Shown here piece after piece: positions 57,048 to 64,000 of a stretch of DNA of 64,000 nt. Below the pieces are notes generated by a model. It made no database searches, was not told the origin of the DNA, and saw only the letters and a program-made list of their open reading frames with translations. Source of the stretch: Taxillus chinensis (Eukaryota > Streptophyta > Magnoliopsida > Santalales > Loranthaceae); contig CM042090.1 of NCBI GenBank assembly GCA_023512835.1, forward strand, positions 50,264,996-50,328,995. The letters are read 5' to 3'. The position numbers were made by a program, and so were the translations under genes. Positions within the stretch are counted from its first letter, which is position 1. Every line of letters begins with the position of its first letter.

Positions 57048-58283
57048 ATGGCAACTTTTAGTCATCTCAGGACAAGGAGGCTGTCACAGTGGTGGCCCGA
57101 GCATCTGGAGGCATTCAACTTTGCCTTGGAGATTTTCCGCCAGGAGAAGCCCATAAGGCAGAACATGTTATCATAGAAGATCAGGTGGACTACACTAAGG
57201 AGGTACAGACAATATGGAGGCAGTGGTTAGACGAAAGGAAAGGCATATACATACAACAGTTTGGGGATTTGCTTCATGTGACCGAGCTACTGGCCGATAA
57301 GGATATGCTTGGGACAGCCATATATTTCTGGGAGCCTCAACGGCGGTGCTTTGACTTCAACGACATAGATCTTGTTCCCACGATAGAAGAATACAGAACA
57401 TTATTGGATATCCCCGTGGAAAACAAAATGAAGATCTATCTACCGGAGCCCAGAAGGTCATGTCGAAGGGCCTTGGCTGAGATTATGGGAAAGCCAGTAT
57501 GGGACTCACCGGCGGTCACAACCTACGGTGGGCGAAAATATCTTCCATGGGCAACAATCAAAGAAATAATACAGACTGCAACAGAAGCAGAGGCACACAA
57601 ACTTCTTACACTAGCTATATATGGGCTAGTCATTTTCCCGAGGATACCGGCCCACATCGATGGGGCAATTGTAGATTTGGTCCAGCAGGTGCTCAAAGGA
57701 TGTGACCCTACTCCTACTATCTTGGCTGAAACCATCCGATCTCTTACTTACCTGAGGAGTAAAGGCTCGGGACAGTTCATGGGGTGCCTACCTCTCCTGT
57801 GTACCTGGTTGCAAGGTCATTTCCCCTGTAGTGTTCATCGTTTCCCTGCTGTTTATCAAGTACCAGCCACAACACTACTAGATATTCTGCTCAGCAAGTG
57901 GAGCCTACCAAAAGACTTTGGAAGCTGGAAAAAGAAATTGGAGAACCTAATAGAAGCTGACATTACCTGGACTGCTCCTTGGATGCCGGTGGTCTCCATG
58001 ACATATAGCTGCGGGGACTACAATTGGGTTCCACTTTTAGGTCCCTAGGGAGGAACTGCATATGCACCACTGCAGGTGGGAAGACAAGTGGGGCGTCATC
58101 AGATTATTCCTGTGCTCTTTGGCATGGAAGAGTGTGACTTCACTTACAGCAGAACCATGCTCATAGAAGAAGGCAAGAAGATGTATCAAGCATGGTCCAC
58201 ACCACACAAGATCCAACCCAACAGCTCAAAACCTGGTGTTTACCCTGCATACATATCTTGGAGGGCACAACACAAGCCACAGC
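57048..58283 (+). pseudogene. Ogre ORF1 (extra gene upstream of gag), broken
   Basis: ATG 57048 gives ATFSHLRTRRLSQWWPEHLE, then the frame shifts near 57150 into a 300-residue stretch: FGDLLHVTELLADKDMLGTA, FDFNDIDLVPTIEEYRTLLD and LTLAIYGLVIFPRIPAHID. This is the domain known from Ogre ORF1 and related plant proteins (DUF7745-like, my recognition by eye). TAG at 58046-58048 stands in PLLGP*GGTAYAPL, where relatives have Trp. The frame continues open afterwards until cut by the Tekay-like LTR at 58284. The function of Ogre ORF1 is not established. Confidence 0.75.
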
Positions 58284-58452
58284 TGTAAGACCCGCAAAAT
58301 TTTTAGCTATTTAAGTTCTTACTTAAAGAGTAATAATAATAAAATAATAATAATGTTATTGTTAACAATAGTTAGAAAGGATATTTTAGATATTATCACG
58401 ATAAAAATAAGCACCCAATATAGTCATTCAAATAGCATGTGATAAGTAGCCG

Positions 58453-58490
58453 TTATGAATAGTATCCGTCCGTTATGAATAGTATCCGTT
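58453..58490 (+). repeat. 20-bp tandem pair before a TATA-like box
   Basis: CGTTATGAATAGTATCCGTC is directly repeated (58451 and 58471), ending about ten bases before CATAAATAGG (58499). Confidence 0.7.
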
Positions 58491-58569
58491 TGGACTTCCA
58501 TAAATAGGTATGAGCATGAGATTTTATTTATAAGAAAGTATAGAAGTAAGAAGAATAATAATAAGAGTT

Positions 58570-58764
58570 ATGGCATCAAGTTCTCAAGTACTGCCATCCG
58601 AGAATAGTGTACGCGATGAAGATCGGCGAGCAATACGACTTGAAGTTACAAAGCTATGCTTTGCTATAGATGAGCTAAATGCTCGTGTCCAATGGCTGCA
58701 ATATAATGCGACGAGACACGGGAGAAGTTTGAGGTTATTCGTGCGACAACCACGACAATGTTAG
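58570..58764 (+). CDS. Small ORF in Tekay-like LTR, 64 residues
   Basis: I do not recognise it. It is preceded by CATAAATAGG (58499) about 70 bases upstream, has ATG in GTTATGGC context, and encodes a charged peptide with a possible short helix (IRLEVTKLCFAIDELNARV) and an Arg-rich end (RHGRSLRLFVRQPRQ). It could be a captured gene fragment, part of a nested element, or a chance frame. No second copy is available to test conservation. Confidence 0.25.
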   Translation: MASSSQVLPSENSVRDEDRRAIRLEVTKLCFAIDELNARVQWLQYNATRHGRSLRLFVRQPRQC

Positions 58765-59690
58765 GCGAAGGGTTGTGCGGCTCTACTGCCAAGCACAACA
58801 CGTCTTACGCACATACGCTAATATAATTCAAGAAATTTTACGAAGGCCATAGAATATGATATTAATGTTTATGTTTAGGATTATAATATTTTATGCTATA
58901 ATGTTATCTTACTTTATTGTTTACTGATTATGCAATTATATTATTTTATCCGCGTAAATATTAAATACGTTATAAAAAAAATAATAAAATAATTTCTTAT
59001 ATGTCATAAAAATTTTAAATGCTATATATTATGTCATTTAGTTTCTTAAACCAAATTACTATGAGTAAGTAAGTATTACAAGCCTTAACTTTACCAAAAG
59101 TATAAAACATAGGTAAGGCCCAAAAATTTGAATGAGGCAGATTCTGGAGGTCCCATTCAAAAATTCATAACTTGAGTTATATAGATCCAATTGACATAAA
59201 ACCAAATCCCATTTGTTCATTTATGACTTAGCTAAAACGTGTAAAAATGTCAGAATCTAATATGAAGCCAATCAACTCCAGAATTTAAAATACTACACAT
59301 AGGTTTAGTATGAACGGGTAAACATTTTAGTATGACTTTAAAATTCAATAACTTTTGTTATACATATTTAAAAATTATAAAATTGATACCCATTTGTAGA
59401 TATTTGAGTTAGTAATGCAATACAATTGGCCATTTGTCAAAAACTACAAAATTAAAAACGTTATAATTGAATTAGTAGGGAGTACACCAATGTGGACTTT
59501 TGATGCCAAAGGAACCTTCTAGGTTGAAAAGTCTTAAAACATTTTTTAAATGGTAGGAGAAGATACCCACGTTTTAATAGAGGATAATAGGAATAAAATA
59601 AAGTATTTTATATATTTTACATAATTTAATTTGATGCCAAAGTCAAATTCATACACTACTTTCACACTACACACCTACCACCATCCTTGC

Positions 59691-59700
59691 CTATATAAGG
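59691..59700 (+). promoter_or_regulatory. TATA box of the Tekay-like LTR
   Basis: CTATATAAGG is followed by a C-rich leader (GCCTCTCCTCTTAAGCAC) and, at about 59853, a GAAAG|GTAATA splice-donor-like word. Confidence 0.65.
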
Positions 59701-59904
59701 AGTGTCTTGCCTCTCCTCTTAAGCACAAATCCCTCAAGCCACACCACGAAATTCCCTCTCAAAACACTCCCTTAAGCCCTCTTAACACCCCAAATACTCT
59801 ACTCAAATCCTCTTTTGCTTTTGGTACTTACCAAGCGTCGAAGTTCTACGAAAGGTAATACTTAAGATTTTGAAATTTTGAAGTTACTTCTTATTTATTA
59901 TGTA

Positions 59905-60040
59905 GATCTATATGGTTGGTTTTACCACCTCATATATACTATATTCATGGTTGGTTTTACCACCTTACATATGTTATTTATATGATTGGTTGTACCACCT
60001 CGTATATATACATACATGGTTGGCCTTGCCACCTCATATA
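59905..60040 (+). repeat. GGTTGGTTTTACCACC repeats in Tekay-like LTR
   Basis: Four units of about 33-38 bases, each (A)TGGTTGG..TACCACCT(C/T).TATAT, lie downstream of the TATA box. They are comparable in place and unit size with the 38-base array of the non-autonomous LTR, though the sequence differs. Confidence 0.7.
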
Positions 60041-60201
60041 TATTTATATATATGTGTGTAATGATTTTAAATTATAGTATTTTATCATAGCATATATTGT
60101 CATTCTATAATTCAAGTGAAAAGATGAGAATATTAACTTATGTTTTTATTTTTATTTTTAAGGTTCTAGATAGCGGAAGATCGTAAGGAACGACTTCCAA
60201 A

Positions 60202-60516
60202 ATGAATTCCCCCGACAATTGCCCTTCTTCTTCTGCAACCCCAATTGTTAATGCTTCAACCTCACAGCTATCCCCATCCTTATCTCCTCCTGATCGTCCC
60301 TTTAGACCCGTGTCTAATATCCCCTCATGGTTAAGGTGGAAGACACGTAGGAAAAATAAGCTTATCGAACGTCTTTTCCGTTCACCCAATACAAGAAGTA
60401 AATCTTATTCAAAAACTCTCAAGGCATATAACCTAGTTAGTGCACAACTCAAGGCTTATGATGCATGGGATCGAAATAGGATATGGAACAACAATAGAAG
60501 TGGGAACCCAAATTAA
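60202..60516 (+). CDS. 104-residue ORF in LTR leader, unknown
   Basis: I do not recognise it. ATG 60202 follows a TTTTTAAG|GTT acceptor-like word (about 60156), itself about 300 bases after a donor-like GTAATA (59853). The N-terminal half is Ser/Pro-rich and the C-terminal half basic (WLRWKTRRKNKLIERLFRS). A word related to the one before the ATG recurs at 60662 (TTTTTAAGGTTTAGAACGCGG). It may be an upstream frame in the LTR transcript; coding is unproven. Confidence 0.3.
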   Translation: MNSPDNCPSSSATPIVNASTSQLSPSLSPPDRPFRPVSNIPSWLRWKTRRKNKLIERLFRSPNTRSKSYSKTLKAYNLVSAQLKAYDAWDRNRIWNNNRSGNPN

Positions 60517-60567
60517 TATTCAACCCCACAAGCACGGTATGCCTATTAAAAGATATAAGTTAAAGTA

Positions 60568-60570
<3 letters not shown>

Positions 60571-60602
<32 letters not shown>
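60571..60602. repeat. (TA)n microsatellite
   Basis: About 16 uninterrupted AT dinucleotides. Confidence 0.95.
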
Positions 60603-60605
<3 letters not shown>

Positions 60606-61594
60606 AGATATGTATGATATTGAACTTTTCAAGCATTAATGCTAATTTAGTGTTTTGATATTTTTAAGGTTTAGAACGCGGAGAACGACAAACGATTGTA
60701 AGGGTTTTTCTCATCCCCTTTTTCTTTTTTATTATACTCTATATTTCATTATTATTGTAAGGGTTTTATGTTTCTTATTCTTCTATTTTCAATTTATTGT
60801 TGAAAACATTAGTTTCTTTTTAATCTCTCTCTTGGTAATCTATGCTATTGATTGGGGTAGATAACCATTTTGATATTCGTGGTTATCCTTGTTAACTTTG
60901 AATGTTTTATTGAAATTCTATGTGATGCCTCGTGTTATGTATGTTAAAGTTGTTATAACCTCTTATGTTTGGACAAAGTAAGTTTATGATGGGTGGTTCC
61001 AGAAAGACCTCCAATGCATTGGGTAAAGAACATCACTGGAGAGTGTCAATCCAGCTGATAATATGTTATGTTATGATACGATATCTGGGTAGTTAACCTG
61101 GATCATGATGTTATGATACGATGTCTAAACATAATCTTCCATGTTATGATTTCCTTGTGAAATGTTGATCATGTATGATGTGTAAATATTATATGGTATT
61201 TCCTATGTTCGATATCTTCATGATTTTCCTTACCCACTTATGTTTACCCTTACTGGGCTATTTGAGCTCACCCTTTTTATGATTTCTTTTCCAACCCCAG
61301 GTAATTAAGGGATGGAGAAACTAGGATAAGGAGTCGAGAAGTGCTTGGAAATAAAGTTGTGTGAAAATTTAAAGATTTATTAAGTTGTTTGCTCGTGTGC
61401 TTTGTTATGTAATAATGGGTTATGGATACTTAGTCTCTAAACCCCTAAACCTTAAAGATCTTGGATTGAAATTTGTAATAATGAATGGTTTGTTTGATTA
61501 AATAAGTAATAGTTTGAAATTGATATAAAATTTGTATATTTATTTTCCGCTAACGCACCCGGTTTGGAGGTTTCAAATTTGGGGGCGTTACAGT

Positions 61595-61606
61595 TGGTAT
61601 CAGAGC
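61595..61606 (+). other. Tekay-like primer binding site (tRNA-iMet)
   Basis: TGGTATCAGAGC lies two bases after the LTR end, an exact initiator-Met PBS. Confidence 0.9.
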
Positions 61607-61937
61607 GATGGTTTAGTATAGATTAGAGACTGAGTCTTAGAAATATGAAGTACGATACATAAGTGGAGGGTCTTAGAATGATAATTTCGAAGAACGTATA
61701 GCACGCTGCAAGAAATTAAAAGCAATAAAACTTTTAAGTGAACGCATGCGATTATCGTTAGGAAATGTTATTTATTGATGGACTAACGTGTATTTTGTGA
61801 AGCAGACACAGTAAATTTAAGGCAGCACACTCTTGTGAAAGGTACGTCACTTGGCATGCTATAAAATAATAGTAGTGTATATCGCACACAAACACACAAA
61901 TTATTTTATTTCATAAGGAAATATTACATAAAGAAAA
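61607..61937 (+). other. Tekay-like leader, no gene seen
   Basis: AT-rich sequence after the PBS. No gag frame follows, so the element breaks off somewhere before about 61900. The exact border to other sequence cannot be placed by eye. Confidence 0.45.
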
Positions 61938-62431
61938 TCACACTAACATTGCGATAATATAGAATAGATAGATTGTCATCAGGAACGGTATGAAAATTGG
62001 ACTAAACACCTCGTCCATGAAAAATAAGAACGTTACAAAAATAACAAGAACGGTAAACAGAATCTTGACGAGAGGAAACATTTTTGTAGAGAAGGGAAGG
62101 AGTGGTTGTTTCGCCGGATTCGAAGCTTGTCGTAGGAGCTGCAAGTTCGCCGGAGAAATGATAAACAATCGGCAACCAGTTCGTTAGAGTGTTAGCAGGC
62201 GAGAAGATCAAGTCGTCAAGGTTGGGAAGCACCTCATGAGTAGGGTCTTCGATGCCAGCGAGAAGGATTCGAAGCCGGTGATGCTCGCTGAAGTCCGGCG
62301 AAGCTAGAGTAGCCCGAAATGGTGTGGGACGACGAGGCTTGAATTTGGAATCGGGGCAGGGCTATAATGGAGAACGTGTGGTGAGGAATAAAAGCATAAA
62401 CGTATGGTTGAAAAGAAAGGAGGAAAAGCAA
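61938..62431 (-). pseudogene. Putative small membrane-protein gene relic
   Basis: I do not recognise a family. On the minus strand three overlapping frames (62431-62234, 62232-62002, 62168-61938) carry protein-like sequence. The last ends with two hydrophobic segments (FPLVKILFTVLVIFVTFLFF and IFIPFLMTIYLFYIIAMLV), and the others are Ser/Pro-rich. Codon-like GC content is higher here (CGCCGG words at 62100-62310) than in the AT-rich flanks. It could be a frameshifted gene or part of a mobile element. Low confidence. Confidence 0.25.
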
Positions 62432-62519
62432 ACCTATAATTAATGTGTAGTGGGAGGTTTATACATATTTGCATATAGGCATGTTAAATTCGGTATATGT
62501 AATTAGGCTCGGACCAGCT

Positions 62520-62645
62520 TAGATAACAAGCAGGCCTCGTAAGTGGAAAATCATCAACTGCTACTCCAGTGGGAGCGCATAGGAACCGAACCAAGACGTT
62601 CAGAATATTCACACAAGGTGACACCACTAGGCTACCTCCCAAGCA
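62520..62645 (-). mobile_element. tRNA-derived SINE-like fragment
   Basis: The minus strand has an A-box TAGCCTAGTGG (62634-62624) preceded by GGGAGG, and a B-box GGTTCGGTTCC (62592-62582) 31 bases on. This is the split pol III promoter of plant tRNA-derived SINEs. The stretch after the B-box (CGCTCCCACTGGAG..) continues to about 62520. No A-tail or target duplication was identified, and it does not fold as a tRNA gene by eye. Confidence 0.5.
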
Positions 62646-62990
62646 GTATCCAAGTAAGTAACTCGATTTAATGTAAGGACCATAATGCTCGATTTAATTT
62701 TTGTTATATATACTCCTTTCTTTAATGCCCAAGTAAATATCTATCATCTTGTTCCATGCTTTAAGTTAAGAATCCTAGCTTCAATATTGCGGCACGCTGA
62801 AGCTACATAGGTATAGATTAACTACACGTTAACGCCATATCATGCATGCTTTATACCACACACCAAAGGCACTCACCCATGCTCTTGCTATATGTAGAAG
62901 TTAATGCACCTATGCTTCTAAGACACGGTCAAGTTATCTTTTAGCTTGCTTTTTCTTACACGCTAAGTTTACCCACCCCAACGAATAACA
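62646..62990. other. Upstream region of LOG-like pseudogene
   Basis: AT-rich, no ORF. It contains ordinary plant upstream-type sequence with ATCATGCATGC (about 62840). Nothing else is identified. Confidence 0.5.
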
Positions 62991-62998
62991 CTATAAAT
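62991..62998 (+). promoter_or_regulatory. TATA box before LOG-like pseudogene
   Basis: CTATAAATGG lies about 60 bases upstream of ATG 63059, a normal distance for a plant gene with a short leader. Confidence 0.5.
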
Positions 62999-63058
62999 GG
63001 AAGTACGTGCCATTTCCATAGTTCTAGATCTAGACAACAATTTCTCTTTAGTTGAAAA

Positions 63059-63653
63059 ATGGCTTCCTACTATAAACTACCACGAAACTCAAGGTTCCAA
63101 CGAGTTGGTGTTCTTGGAGGAAAAACCATTGGGAAGAAAGAGTGTTATAAGATCGCAACCATAGAACTCGGTGAGGAACTTGTCTCTAAAGGGTTAGACG
63201 TTGTCTGCAATTGCAAAATTATTGGACTTCTGGAGCTTTTGTCTCAAGTCGTTCGCTCGGCGGGAGGACATATATCTACACATTCGAGCATGGAAACGTG
63301 ATCTCCGAACTCCATCAACGAAAAGAAGAAGTCGCTAGACTCTCCGATTGCTTCATTATACTTCTTGGAGACCTTGGAGCTATGGAGGAATTCATGGAAA
63401 TTGTCACTTGGGCTCAACTAGGTATCCATGATAAACCCATAGGCTTACTTAATATAGGTGGATTTTTTGACCCCTTTATAGCCCAAATCGATACTACCAT
63501 CAAAGAAGGTTTCATTAAACCATCACAAAAGAAGATCATCATCGTAGCGGCAGCGTCAAGGATCTACTAAGGAAAATGGAGGCATATAAGCCAACACGTG
63601 AAGGTGCTATTTCAAAGGACCTTTGGGAAGTCAAGCTGGATCATCGAATCTAG
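63059..63653 (+). pseudogene. LOG-like cytokinin riboside monophosphate phosphoribohydrolase, broken
   Basis: Homology to the LONELY GUY family is read in three successive frames. Frame 1 (63059 to about 63272): FQRVGVLGGKTIGKKECYK, AAIELG-like IATIELGEELVSKGLDVV and GLLELLSQVV. Frame 2 (to about 63553): ISELHQRKEEVARLSDCFI, EIVTWAQLGIHDKPIGLLN and KEGFIKPSQKKII. Frame 3 (to TAG 63651): KDLLRKMEAYKPTREGAIS. About twenty residues between frames 1 and 2 are missing, and the signature PGGxGTxxE is LGDLGAMEE, so phosphate binding would be lost even without the frameshifts. The family removes ribose phosphate from cytokinin nucleotides. No introns are seen, whereas plant LOG genes normally have several, so a retrocopy is possible. 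Confidence 0.8.
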
Positions 63654-64000
63654 ACAACATCTAGAAAACCGCTTAGCTCTATCATAATTTGAAATCAGTA
63701 TGGTGTATTTTATTTCACGTATTTTATTTTGTTTTAAATAAATGATGCTTCTAACCCTATGTCATCGTATAACCCTAGAATTTTTAAGAGTGATATCATA
63801 AACATAATAAATGGAAAGTAATAATATTGGTGATAATGTCTAGGACACGTTTTATAATGTGAAACCACAAATCTTAGTCAATATTTTATATCTATAGAAA
63901 GTGATTGATATGATTTTGATTGATGGTAGAACAAGTCTATTTTGACATTTGAGAACCTATATCGATTATAATATCATTATCATTAGCCGTACTCTAAGCA
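63654..64000. other. AT-rich sequence after LOG-like pseudogene
   Basis: No ORF, repeat or RNA gene recognised up to the window end. It may include the former 3' untranslated region (ATAAATAAATG-type words at about 63735-63745). Confidence 0.5.

Larger units (their letters stand above)
58284..61592 (+). mobile_element. Tekay-like chromovirus 5' LTR, 3.3 kb
   Basis: It starts TGTAAGACCCGCAAAATTTTT and ends ..TTTGGGGGCGTTACA, two bases before an initiator-Met PBS. Internal landmarks fit Tekay/Del-type LTRs: CTATATAAGG TATA box (59691), ATGGTTGG..TACCACC repeats (59910-60035), TTACTGGGCTATTTGAGCTCACCC and CCCCAGGTAATTAAGG (about 61250-61310). The partner LTR lies outside the window or is lost. 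It truncates Ogre ORF1. An additional TATA-like box and small ORF (58499-58764) lie in the U3 part. Confidence 0.75.

Noticed and set aside
62582..62634. A functional tRNA gene
   Set aside because: A- and B-boxes are present, but the stems of a tRNA cloverleaf are not evident; a SINE fragment fits better.

Overview
The window reads as intergenic heterochromatin of a flowering plant, probably a dicot. It is almost wholly nested LTR retrotransposons: Ty3/gypsy Ogre-Tat, Athila and Tekay-like chromovirus, Ty1/copia of two families, and one non-autonomous element. Only two pieces look like host-type sequence, and both lie in the last 2.5 kb: a broken LONELY GUY (LOG)-like gene and a tRNA-derived SINE-like fragment. 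I cannot name the species.

Layout. 1-724 is a copia LTR fragment. 725-1863 is unassigned, with an LTR-like promoter on the minus strand. The backbone is a chain of Ogre-like pieces on the plus strand: LTR A (1864-2330 plus 10615-13111), PBS and leader with the start of gag (13112-14282), a short internal piece (23162-23309), LTR B (36431-38113 plus 46425-47736), PBS, leader, gag and 3' region (47737-52438), and LTR C with the Ogre extra ORF1 (53791-58283). Into this chain have gone: a complete non-autonomous element with ATGCA target duplication (2331-10614, minus); a copia element with two LTRs and an extra leader stub (14283-23161, minus); a complete 13.1-kb SIRE-like copia with CCCTT target duplication (23310-36426, plus); a one-LTR Athila (38114-46424, minus); an LTR fragment related to the non-autonomous family (52439-53789, plus); and a 3.3-kb Tekay-like LTR with PBS (58284-61592, plus).

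The most notable object is the SIRE-like copia. Behind a normal gag-PR-INT-RT-RH order it carries a further 2.7-kb ORF. This ORF has a plant-transposon-type N-terminal region, a low-complexity linker, a coiled coil and a C-terminal Ulp1/C48 SUMO-protease-like domain in which the His, Asp, Gln and Cys positions are all visible. One in-frame stop splits the domain.

A second theme is modular LTR promoters. LTRs of unrelated lineages share a dyad (TCAAAACGACGTAGTTTTGA and variants) upstream of a TATA box. The non-autonomous and Athila U3 regions also share a longer stretch with inverted repeats whose arms differ in sequence but keep dyad symmetry.

Every retrotransposon gene here is damaged. Many in-frame stops are Trp-to-stop, or Gln/Arg-to-stop types expected from cytosine deamination of methylated DNA. 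The mobile elements look old and silenced, although the SIRE and non-autonomous LTR pairs are still close in sequence.
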